Below are positions 1 to 5,027 of a stretch of DNA of 5,027 bases, piece after piece (positions within the stretch are counted from its first letter, which is position 1; the number at the start of each line of letters is the position of its first letter). The stretch is taken from contig JAAXJV010000240.1 of assembly GCA_012269655.1 (NCBI GenBank), positions 1 to 5,027 of the forward strand, in the 5' to 3' direction. This stretch comes from Pseudomonadales bacterium. Lineage in GTDB: Bacteria; Pseudomonadota; Gammaproteobacteria; Pseudomonadales; Litorivicinaceae. The translations under genes and the position numbers were made by a program. The notes beneath the pieces were generated by a model. It saw only the letters and a program-made list of their open reading frames with translations. It ran no database searches and was not told the origin of the DNA.

Positions 1-1928
1 TCGACGCGCAATTAAGATTGGTCGCTTGGAACCGGCGATACCAACAAATCTTTGAGTACGATGAGGAACTGTTGCAAGTCGGACGCCCGATTGCAGACCT
101 CATCCGCTACAACGCAGAACGAAACTTCTTTGGCGAAGGCAATGTGGATATTCAGGTTAAGCGGAGACTGGACCACCTGGACTCAGGTCGAAGTCATCGG
201 CGAATCACCTATTTACCTAATGGCACCGTGATCGAGATCAGCGGAAACCCCATGCCAGACGGCGGCTTTGTAACGAGCTTCTATGACATCACCGAGCTCA
301 AGCACAATGAACAGGCTTTGCAGGCGTCAGAAGCCAATATCCGCCTGTATACGGACAGTTTGCCGAGCATGCTGTCGTACCTAGATAACGATTGTCGGGT
401 GTTATTCGTGAACCAAGCATTCGAAAACATCATGGGTATGCCGCGCGAGACCATCTTAGGCCGCTACACCTGGGAGATATTCTCTGAGCACGAGTACAAG
501 CAGCGGCAACCTCATATCGAACGCGCGCTCAAAGGCCAGTCTTCCAGCTTTGAGCTGATGATCGAATATCAAGGCCATGCGCATCATTACGAGGCAATTT
601 ACACACCGCACACAAAAGATGAACACGTCATTGGTGTCTTCATTATGTATCAAGACATCACCCAGCGGCGCGAAGCAGAAATCCAACTCAAAGAAGCCAA
701 CGAAACGCTCGAAGAGCGAGTCGCGCAACGCACCCAAGAAATCAGTCAAGTGAACTCGCAGTTGATGCGCGAGAACCAAATCCGTGCACTGACCGAGACA
801 CAGCTACAACAGGCTAAGCAAGAGGCCGAGCAGGCCAACCTTTCGAAAACTCGATTCTTGGCGGCCGCCAGCCACGATTTGATGCAACCGTTGAATGCGG
901 CCCGCCTGTTCACCAGCGCATTGCAAAATAGACTCACTGGCGAGGCTGAGACGCTGGCTCAGAATTTGGATAGCTCGTTAGATAATGCCGAGGAATTGCT
1001 CGGAACATTGCTTGAAATATCTAAATTGGATGCCGGCGCGACTAAACCTAATCTACAGCCGGTGAATCTACTCGACATCATGTCCACGCTAAAGGTTGAA
1101 TTCAGCGCACTGGCTCTTGAGAAAGGCATAAAACTAAGCGCACGCCCCCGTGAAGCCTGGGTTATTGCCGATCCACTAATGCTGCGCCGGATCCTGCAGA
1201 ACTTCTTGTCTAACGCCCTGCGCTATACCCGCCAAGGTGGGGTCTTGATGGGAGCTCGAATCGGCCCTGACAAAGTGACTGTACAAGTCTGGGATTCGGG
1301 CATTGGTATCCCAGAGCGCGATCAGTCACGCGTATTTGAAGAGTTTGCACGACTGGAATCGGGTCGGGCCCAACACGACAAAGGCATGGGACTAGGCTTA
1401 TCAATCTCTATCCGGCTGGCCCGACTGATCGGCGCCGAATTGGATCTGCGATCCCAGGAAAACAAAGGCACGGTCTTTAGCCTCTCCTTGCCTTTAACAC
1501 AGGAACGCGCCGCACCGAAGCCCGTAAATCGCCTCGGACGCCGAAGCAAAGCCAGCTTGGCAGGCCTGGACGTGCTGTGTGTGGATAACGAGCCCATGAT
1601 CCTCGAGGGAATGGCGAAGTTGCTCGGTGACTGGGGCTGTCAGGTCCGATGTTGTGCCGACCAAGAGGCCGTCCTAGACAGTATCAAGGCGTCTGGAGCG
1701 CCAGACCTTCTGATCCTGGATTACCACCTAGACAACGACGTGACTGGGCTGGATGTGTTGGACGCGGTCAAAGCCACCTTAGATTCATCCCCAGCGTCGA
1801 TCCTGCTCACTGCGGATCGAACCGAGGAAACTGCCGACAAGGCAACGGCGGCAGGCGCACGGATTATGAATAAACCGGTTCGCCCTGCTGCCTTGCGGGC
1901 GCTAATGTCTGCGTTGAAACGCAGTTAA
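1..1928 (+). CDS. Hybrid sensor histidine kinase/response regulator with two PAS domains (5' end missing)
   Basis: Cytoplasmic part of a phosphorelay sensor: it should autophosphorylate on His and pass the phosphate to its own receiver domain. The frame is open to the left edge (first full codon at 3, reading D-A-Q-L-R before L-V-A-W-N), so the TTG at 18 lies inside a PAS fold and is not the start. Residues are counted from that TTG. PAS_7-like domain about 1-95 (WNRRY, GRPIADLIRYNAER, GNPMPDGGF). Second, PAS_4-like domain about 105-218, ending DITQRREAE. Coiled coil about 218-280. HisKA H-box SHDLMQPL with H286. HATPase with N395/N399, DSGIG from D426, and GMGLGL 456-461. C-terminal receiver about 517-634 with D523, phosphoacceptor D568, T598 and K619. 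The second pocket acid is Asn (DNE), which I recall as usual for this NahK/ErcS-like group. Signal and target are unknown. Missing upstream parts could include membrane segments or a transporter-like domain; this is inference only. Confidence 0.9.
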   Translation, partial: DAQLRLVAWNRRYQQIFEYDEELLQVGRPIADLIRYNAERNFFGEGNVDIQVKRRLDHLDSGRSHRRITYLPNGTVIEISGNPMPDGGFVTSFYDITELKHNEQALQASEANIRLYTDSLPSMLSYLDNDCRVLFVNQAFENIMGMPRETILGRYTWEIFSEHEYKQRQPHIERALKGQSSSFELMIEYQGHAHHYEAIYTPHTKDEHVIGVFIMYQDITQRREAEIQLKEANETLEERVAQRTQEISQVNSQLMRENQIRALTETQLQQAKQEAEQANLSKTRFLAAASHDLMQPLNAARLFTSALQNRLTGEAETLAQNLDSSLDNAEELLGTLLEISKLDAGATKPNLQPVNLLDIMSTLKVEFSALALEKGIKLSARPREAWVIADPLMLRRILQNFLSNALRYTRQGGVLMGARIGPDKVTVQVWDSGIGIPERDQSRVFEEFARLESGRAQHDKGMGLGLSISIRLARLIGAELDLRSQENKGTVFSLSLPLTQERAAPKPVNRLGRRSKASLAGLDVLCVDNEPMILEGMAKLLGDWGCQVRCCADQEAVLDSIKASGAPDLLILDYHLDNDVTGLDVLDAVKATLDSSPASILLTADRTEETADKATAAGARIMNKPVRPAALRALMSALKRS

Positions 1929-2252
1929 TTACTCAGCCGGAACGGTGTCCTGAATCAACTGCTTCAGTTCGCCGTTCTGGTACATCTCAACCACGATGTC
2001 ACAACCGCCAACCAACTCACCATTTACCCACAATTGAGGAAATGTCGGCCATTGCGCGTAACCGGGTAAGGTCTGACGAATCTCAGGGTGCTCCAACACA
2101 TCAACGTAGGCAAAGGGGCGTTCACACGCCATGACGGCCTGAACCGTCTGCGCAGAGAACCCACATTTTGGGCCACGAGGGTCGCCTTTCATGTAAAGCA
2201 GAACAGGGTTTTCGGCGATTTGTTGTTTGATGGTGTCAACGGTATCTGACAT
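1929..2252 (-). CDS. grxD: Monothiol glutaredoxin, CGFS type (Grx4 family)
   Basis: Cytoplasmic 107-residue protein, the usual length for bacterial GrxD. Family members bind a [2Fe-2S] cluster with glutathione, often as a dimer or with a BolA protein, and take part in Fe-S cluster delivery and iron homeostasis. Visible signatures are the family's N-terminal stretch NPVLLYMKGDP (15-25) with the glutathione-contacting Lys22, the single active cysteine in C30-G-F-S33, the cis-proline segment WPTFPQLW (68-75), and GGCD (82-85). The ATG at 2252 has an AGGGA ribosome site at 2259-2263 (read on the - strand) with a 6-base gap, and the N-terminus aligns with known GrxD. The gene is divergent from argF. 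Its TAA directly abuts the stop of the kinase gene. I saw no convincing promoter for it in the 119-base gap. No key residue is missing. Confidence 0.96.
   Translation of the reverse strand: MSDTVDTIKQQIAENPVLLYMKGDPRGPKCGFSAQTVQAVMACERPFAYVDVLEHPEIRQTLPGYAQWPTFPQLWVNGELVGGCDIVVEMYQNGELKQLIQDTVPAE
1937..1980 (+). other. Stem-loop just past the kinase stop codon, inside the 3' end of grxD
   Basis: In the + strand transcript CCGGAACGG (1937-1945) can pair along its whole 9 bases with CCGTTCTGG (1972-1980), using one G-U pair. A nested 5-bp stem CTGAA (1950-1954)/TTCAG (1963-1967) lies inside it, separated by a 4x4 internal loop. The outer stem begins 8 bases after the kinase TAA (1926-1928). 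No T-run follows, so it is not a standard intrinsic terminator. In the - strand transcript the G-U pair becomes a C-A mismatch, so the structure favours the kinase mRNA. It may help end or protect that mRNA, or may be a by-product of grxD codons. Confidence 0.3.
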
Positions 2253-2317
2253 GTCTAATCCCTATAGTTTCGGTCTCGAGTTAGTTGGGCCAAACGCAGT
2301 TCAAACAAGGGTAGGAC

Positions 2318-2345
2318 TTGCATTGGCTAACGCGGGCGGTATATT
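2318..2345 (+). promoter_or_regulatory. Candidate sigma-70 promoter for argF
   Basis: TATATT at 2340-2345 matches the -10 consensus at 5 of 6 bases. TTGCAT at 2318-2323 is a weak -35 (TTG only) with a 16-base spacer. Transcription would begin near 2352, giving a leader of about 20 bases that carries the ribosome site at 2361. I saw no convincing ArgR operator (palindromic TGAAT/ATTCA type) here, so arginine control is not shown by the sequence. The assignment depends on argF starting at 2372. Confidence 0.4.
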
Positions 2346-2360
2346 CGGTCGTTTTTCGGC

Positions 2361-2367
2361 AGGAAAG
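2361..2367 (+). promoter_or_regulatory. Ribosome binding site that sets the argF start
   Basis: AGGAAAG, with AGGA at 2361-2364 lying 7 bases before the TTG at 2372. No comparable site stands at the right distance before the upstream in-frame TTG at 2318 that would also satisfy the protein alignment. This supports the shorter ArgF. Confidence 0.7.
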
Positions 2368-2371
2368 CAAG

Positions 2372-3301
2372 TTGAATTCGCCTCGTCACTTCCTTCGCTT
2401 TAATGATTTATCCAAATCTGAAATCCAAGCGGTCTTGCGCCGGGCTGACACCCTTAAGCGCGAACAGAAAACCGGCGTTCGCCACCCGACCCTAGCAGGC
2501 AAGACACTCGGAATGGTGTTTGAGAAATCCTCAACCCGGACCCGAGTAAGCTTTGAAGCTGGCATCTTTCAGTTAGGCGGCACAGGTCTGTTCCTGTCAC
2601 CTCGAGACACGCAACTGGGACGCGGCGAGCCGGTTGAAGACACCGCCAGAGTGTTTTCCGAAATGATTGATCTGGTCATGATTCGTGCTTACGACCATGC
2701 CATGGTCGAACGCTTTGCTCAATTCAGCTCTATTCCCGTCATCAATGCACTCACCGATGATCACCACCCATGCCAGATCCTCGCAGACATCCAGTGCTTT
2801 GAAGAGCACGTGGGACCGATCGAAGGAAAAACCGTGGCCTGGATTGGTGACGGCAACAACATGGCGGCCAGTTGGATGGACGCCGCACGCGTCATGGGCT
2901 TTCAATTGGTCCTGTCCGGCCCCGAAGGTTATGACCCCGATCCGGCGTTGCTGGAAGCCTATTCAGATTGCTGTCGAATCGAGCGAGATCCCATGCTTGC
3001 GGTACAAGGGGCTCACTGCGTGACGACCGATGTTTGGGCATCGATGGGACAGGAAGAAGAACAAAAGATTCGTGAAAAGGCCTTCGCGGATTATCAGGTC
3101 ACTGAAGCGATGCTGGATGCCGCGCACCCAGACGTGATTTTCCTGCATTGTTTGCCAGCGCATCGGGGCGAAGAGGTCAACGAGACTATCCTCGACGACC
3201 CTAGATCCAAGGTTTTCGACGAGGCGGGTAATCGCCTACACGCACAAAAAGCCCTAATGGAATTCTTGGTTCTAGGTGAACGCTTCCCAGAGGCTGTATA
3301 A
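2372..3301 (+). CDS. argF: Ornithine carbamoyltransferase (anabolic)
   Basis: Catalyses carbamoyl phosphate + L-ornithine to L-citrulline in cytoplasmic arginine biosynthesis; the family works as a trimer or multiples of it. Starting at TTG 2372 gives 309 residues (M-N-S-P-R-H-F-L), close to the usual 300-310. The longer frame from TTG 2318 would add 18 residues unlike the family and would cover the promoter. Domains: N-terminal carbamoyl-phosphate domain with S54-T-R-T-R58 and HPCQ 132-135, then C-terminal ornithine domain with DVWASMGQ 220-227 and HCLP 259-262, followed by AHRGEEV. All expected catalytic motifs are intact. No arc genes adjoin, which fits the biosynthetic rather than the catabolic enzyme. 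Divergent from grxD. Its stop lies 40 bases before lexA with no terminator between, so some read-through into lexA is possible. Confidence 0.96.
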   Translation: MNSPRHFLRFNDLSKSEIQAVLRRADTLKREQKTGVRHPTLAGKTLGMVFEKSSTRTRVSFEAGIFQLGGTGLFLSPRDTQLGRGEPVEDTARVFSEMIDLVMIRAYDHAMVERFAQFSSIPVINALTDDHHPCQILADIQCFEEHVGPIEGKTVAWIGDGNNMAASWMDAARVMGFQLVLSGPEGYDPDPALLEAYSDCCRIERDPMLAVQGAHCVTTDVWASMGQEEEQKIREKAFADYQVTEAMLDAAHPDVIFLHCLPAHRGEEVNETILDDPRSKVFDEAGNRLHAQKALMEFLVLGERFPEAV

Positions 3302-3309
3302 AAAGGCAT
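3294..3309 (+). promoter_or_regulatory. Degenerate second LexA box and -10-like element at the argF stop
   Basis: CTGTATAAAAAGGCAT has a perfect left half (CTGTATA) but ends CAT in place of CAG; 11 of 16 bases fit the E. coli consensus. It lies one base before the better box at 3311. The TATAAA within it (3297-3302, overlapping the argF TAA) fits a -10 element at 5 of 6 bases and would start transcription near 3309. I see no good -35 at 16-18 bases. Promoter and weak operator may coincide here; this is inference. Confidence 0.35.
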
Positions 3310-3310
3310 A

Positions 3311-3326
3311 CTGGCGTTATCTACAG
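3311..3326 (+). promoter_or_regulatory. SOS box (LexA operator) of lexA
   Basis: CTGGCGTTATCTACAG keeps the invariant CTG-N10-CAG of the gammaproteobacterial LexA operator. It ends 15 bases before the lexA ATG and lies at or just past the likely transcription start. This is the expected position for autorepression. The encoded LexA keeps the same recognition-helix residues as E. coli LexA (S39, N41, A42, E44, E45), so operator and repressor agree. Confidence 0.8.
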
Positions 3327-3330
3327 ACCA

Positions 3331-3335
3331 GAGGA
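3331..3335 (+). promoter_or_regulatory. Ribosome binding site that sets the lexA start
   Basis: GAGGA, 6 bases before the ATG at 3342. It supports that start over the in-frame GTG at 3276, which lies within argF upstream of the SOS box. Confidence 0.75.
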
Positions 3336-3341
3336 CGCCAG

Positions 3342-3935
3342 ATGCAACCCCTTAGCCCAGGACAGCAACGAGTCTACGACCAAATTCGTAAGCACATGGA
3401 TTTGCATGGCGTTCCACCCACACGGGCGGAATTGGCACGTGATCTTGGTTTCAAGAGCGCAAACGCGGCCGAAGAGCACCTCAAAGCACTCGCGCGCAAG
3501 GAATATATAGAATTAACCCGTGGAGCTTCGCGTGGCATACGTCTGTTGATTGATGACACCGAGGGCACGCCTTTGATTGGTAAAGTCGCAGCCGGCCTAC
3601 CGATCAGTTCCGAAGCCAATATCGAAGCCACCATCGACTTTCCCAAAGACCTATTCCGCCAAGCGCCGGACTACTTGTTGCGCGTCCAGGGTGACAGCAT
3701 GACCGGCATCGGCATTATGGATGGTGACATTCTGGGGGTTTTGGCGACTCAAACCGCCAGCAATGGCGATATCGTTGTGGCTCGAGTCAATGATGACGTC
3801 ACGGTTAAACGCTTCGAAAAAGCGGGCAACAACATAAAGCTGATCGCGGAAAATCCGGCGTACGATCCTATCGAAGTGGGTCCCGAGGACGACTTCCAAA
3901 TTGAAGGCCACATGCTGGGCCTGATTCGCCTCTAA
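3342..3935 (+). CDS. lexA: LexA repressor, self-cleaving (SOS regulator)
   Basis: Dimeric repressor of DNA-damage genes. RecA on single-stranded DNA triggers its self-cleavage and so derepresses the SOS regulon. The ATG at 3342 gives 197 residues (E. coli 202) and the family N-terminus M-Q-P-L-S. A GTG at 3276 would add 22 unrelated residues and put the operator inside the gene. N-terminal winged helix-turn-helix about 1-70 (PPTRAELARDLGF, then SANAAEEHLKALARK with recognition residues S39, N41, A42, E44, E45). Cleavage site A84-G85 in VAAG. S24-type peptidase domain with catalytic S119 (GDSM) and K156 (TVKR). All of these fall at the same numbers as in E. coli, so the protein should be active. 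An SOS box precedes it. No sulA-like gene follows: its stop overlaps the stop of the next gene on the other strand. Confidence 0.97.
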   Translation: MQPLSPGQQRVYDQIRKHMDLHGVPPTRAELARDLGFKSANAAEEHLKALARKEYIELTRGASRGIRLLIDDTEGTPLIGKVAAGLPISSEANIEATIDFPKDLFRQAPDYLLRVQGDSMTGIGIMDGDILGVLATQTASNGDIVVARVNDDVTVKRFEKAGNNIKLIAENPAYDPIEVGPEDDFQIEGHMLGLIRL

Positions 3936-4372
3936 AATTCGGCGTATGCGCTTTGCAGGGATTGGCAAAGCGCCGATAACGAGTCAACCCAGTCCAGATA
4001 ACCGCTCTGCATGGCTTGTTCAATCAGCCCCTGATCATCGTCTACGGCGTTTATCAATGTAGCCCCGGAGGCCTGTGAAGTTGGCGCGAACGCCTTGCGG
4101 CAGGCGCCCCAATAAGGCCAGGCCAAGATTTGCTCACCCGCTGCACTGGGTAAGTCTCTCGCCGCTAATTCTTTCAGTGTCTGGGTCTCGTCTGCCCGCC
4201 CACGTAAGCCATGATGCTCACGCAACGCGTATATGAGTTCGTCCTGGGCCTGGTTCAAATACCAAAGCGCGGCCCGCTCAAAACTCAATCGCTCGTCTTT
4301 GGCCGCTTTTTGATGGCTCGTCCCTTGGATCTGAGCCAAATAGAGCGCGGCATTCACCTGCTGGAGCTTCAT
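3932..4372 (-). CDS. DUF6586-like protein downstream of topA, function unknown
   Basis: 146 residues, no signal peptide or membrane segment, so probably cytoplasmic. It resembles the uncharacterised DUF6586 proteins that I recall between lexA and topA in Pseudomonas and relatives; this is recognition from memory. It is mostly predicted helix: an N-terminal helical stretch about 1-55 ([29 protein letters not shown]), a Trp/Tyr-rich centre ([10 protein letters not shown], 82-91) and a C-terminal helix. I see no catalytic motif. The ATG at 4372 shares ATGA with the topA stop (4-base overlap) and lacks a clear ribosome site, so translation is probably coupled to topA. Its TAG (3932-3934) overlaps the lexA TAA (3933-3935). 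The conserved place beside topA suggests a link with that gene, but no function can be assigned. Confidence 0.8.
   Translation of the reverse strand: MKLQQVNAALYLAQIQGTSHQKAAKDERLSFERAALWYLNQAQDELIYALREHHGLRGRADETQTLKELAARDLPSAAGEQILAWPYWGACRKAFAPTSQASGATLINAVDDDQGLIEQAMQSGYLDWVDSLSALCQSLQSAYAEF
3948..3973. other. 9-bp perfect stem-loop just past the lexA stop codon
   Basis: GCGCTTTGC (3948-3956) and GCAAAGCGC (3965-3973) are exact reverse complements around an 8-base loop, starting 12 bases after the lexA TAA. The repeat forms in both transcripts and lies inside the last codons of the DUF6586-like gene. No T-run follows on the + strand. On the - strand a short TTTT comes only about 10 bases after the stem, within the stop region. 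It may be a terminator or 3' stabiliser for lexA mRNA that has to double as coding sequence, but the missing U-tract makes this uncertain. Confidence 0.45.
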
Positions 4373-5027
4373 GCTTTTACAGGTTTAGCCTCATCCATCC
4401 AGCGACCATTTTTGTAGAACTGCTTCCACTTACTGGCCTTGCCATCGATCTCGCTGCCCAGATACATCTCGGCGGTCTTGCGACTCCAACGGATCAGTGT
4501 CGGATTGCCCTCTGGATCCTGATCCGGCCCGCTGAACAAGAAATGATATTTCTCGGGCAGTTGGTCTTTGATGCCACGAATTTCGTGCAACAACGGCGCT
4601 CGAGTCTCACGATTCTTGGGAAAGCCTGATGCCGCCAAGAACAAACCGGTGGCCCCGTCACGCAATACGTAATGATCGTCAACCTTGCGACACTTCAAGT
4701 CCGGCATTTGGACCGGATCCATCTTCGGTGGGGCAGGCTGACCGTTCTTGAGTAGCTTCCGTGTGTTCTTACAGGTTTCGTTGGTGCAACCGAAATACTT
4801 GCCGAAACGCCCGCTCTTTAACTGCATCTCACTGGCGCATTTATCGCACTCCAGACTGGGCCCGTCATAGCCTTTGATCTTGAAGCTACCCTGCTCGACT
4901 TCAAACCCGTCGCAATCCGGATTGTTGCCGCAAACATGCAGCTTCCTCGACGTATCAACTAGAAACGATTCCATCGTGCTGTTGCACTTGCCGCAGCGAC
5001 GCTTGGACAACAGCGCTTGAACCTCGG
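4369..5027 (-). CDS. topA: DNA topoisomerase I, C-terminal part (5' end missing)
   Basis: Type IA topoisomerase that relaxes negative supercoils. Only the last 218 or so residues are here. The frame is open to the right edge (E-V-Q-A-L-L-S-K), so the TTG at 5010 is not a start, and the catalytic Tyr and Toprim domains lie outside the window. Residues are counted from 5010. Two C4 zinc ribbons are visible: C6/C9/C27/C33 (ending CGNNPDC) and C55/C58/C75/C80 (ending CTNETC). They match the second and third C4 fingers of E. coli TopA. Next come cysteine-poor repeats of the gammaproteobacterial tail ([13 protein letters not shown], then [15 protein letters not shown] and [11 protein letters not shown]). 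These regions bind single-stranded DNA and, in E. coli, RNA polymerase. The gene ends at 4369 with TGA overlapping the next start, so the two form an operon. Confidence 0.95.
   Translation of the reverse strand, partial: EVQALLSKRRCGKCNSTMESFLVDTSRKLHVCGNNPDCDGFEVEQGSFKIKGYDGPSLECDKCASEMQLKSGRFGKYFGCTNETCKNTRKLLKNGQPAPPKMDPVQMPDLKCRKVDDHYVLRDGATGLFLAASGFPKNRETRAPLLHEIRGIKDQLPEKYHFLFSGPDQDPEGNPTLIRWSRKTAEMYLGSEIDGKASKWKQFYKNGRWMDEAKPVKA

Larger units (their letters stand above)
3311..3341 (+). repeat. Perfect 7-bp inverted repeat in the lexA leader
   Basis: CTGGCGT (3311-3317) is the exact reverse complement of ACGCCAG (3335-3341), with a 17-base loop. The left arm is the left end of the SOS box. 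The right arm ends at the base just before the ATG. In RNA, most of the ribosome site (GAGG, 3331-3334) would sit in the loop beside the stem, so folding could affect lexA translation. Chance is possible, since the left arm is constrained only in part by the operator. Confidence 0.4.

Noticed and set aside
18..20. TTG as the start of the kinase gene
   Set aside because: The frame is open to position 3 and the upstream codons continue the PAS fold; no ribosome site is visible.
1649..1873. Open frames in other phases within the kinase, argF, lexA and topA genes
   Set aside because: They lie wholly within well-supported genes, carry no recognisable motifs, and read as shadows such as this one under the receiver domain.
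2257..2270. TATAGG on the - strand as the -10 of grxD
   Set aside because: It would place the transcript start at the ATG and leave out the AGGGA ribosome site; no -35 at a suitable distance.
2318..2371. 18-residue N-terminal extension of ArgF
   Set aside because: Not family-like, overlaps the candidate promoter, and a better ribosome site precedes TTG 2372.
2253..2371. ArgR operator in the grxD-argF gap
   Set aside because: I looked for paired TGAAT/ATTCA-type half-sites and found none convincing.
3276..3341. 22-residue N-terminal extension of LexA from a GTG
   Set aside because: Overlaps argF, contains the SOS box, and shifts LexA away from the E. coli numbering of A84-G85, S119 and K156.
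3957..3990. Classic intrinsic terminator after lexA
   Set aside because: The stem is good but no T-run follows on the + strand, so it is listed only as a stem-loop.
5008..5010. TTG as a start for a short zinc-ribbon protein of 213 residues
   Set aside because: The frame runs on to the window edge and the sequence matches the C-terminal tail of topoisomerase I from within a finger region.
1..5027. Mobile elements, CRISPR arrays, toxin-antitoxin or defence genes
   Set aside because: No direct repeat arrays, transposase-like frames or small paired genes were seen; every long frame is explained by housekeeping genes.

Overview
The window looks like a piece of an ordinary gammaproteobacterial chromosome. 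The organism is probably a Pseudomonas/Marinobacter/Oceanospirillales-type bacterium with moderate GC; genus cannot be fixed from this sequence alone. The evidence is the E. coli-like LexA with its CTG-N10-CAG box, the gammaproteobacterial-type topoisomerase I tail, the CGFS glutaredoxin of the GrxD type, and the lexA / DUF6586 / topA neighbourhood, which I recall from Pseudomonas. There are no transposases, phage genes, CRISPR repeats, tRNAs or rRNAs. Coding density is very high: the only intergenic stretches are 119 bases (grxD-argF) and 40 bases (argF-lexA).

Layout from left to right. A PAS-containing hybrid sensor histidine kinase/response regulator (+) enters from beyond the left edge and ends at 1928. 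The monothiol glutaredoxin gene grxD (-) ends at the very next base, so the two stop codons abut. A divergent control region (2253-2371) separates grxD from argF (+), the anabolic ornithine carbamoyltransferase, which most likely starts at a TTG at 2372. lexA (+) follows after 40 bases that hold an SOS box and a possible leader hairpin. lexA collides tail-to-tail, with overlapping stop codons, with a DUF6586-type gene (-). That gene in turn overlaps by ATGA the 3' end of topA (-), which runs off the right edge.

The genes serve separate housekeeping roles: signal transduction, Fe-S/redox homeostasis, arginine biosynthesis, the SOS response, and DNA supercoiling. The only clear co-transcription units are topA-DUF6586, and possibly argF read-through into lexA. 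At four of the six genes a start codon further upstream than the one I chose, or the apparent start at the window edge, is misleading. The kinase and topA are truncated by the window, and argF and lexA start downstream of the longest open frame.

I did not find a previously undescribed system. The points most worth a second look are structural. Two stem-loops are buried in coding sequence just past the stop codons of the + strand genes at both convergent junctions. A perfect 7-base inverted repeat spans the lexA SOS box and ends at its start codon. No sulA-like gene follows lexA, and the kinase carries an additional PAS domain.
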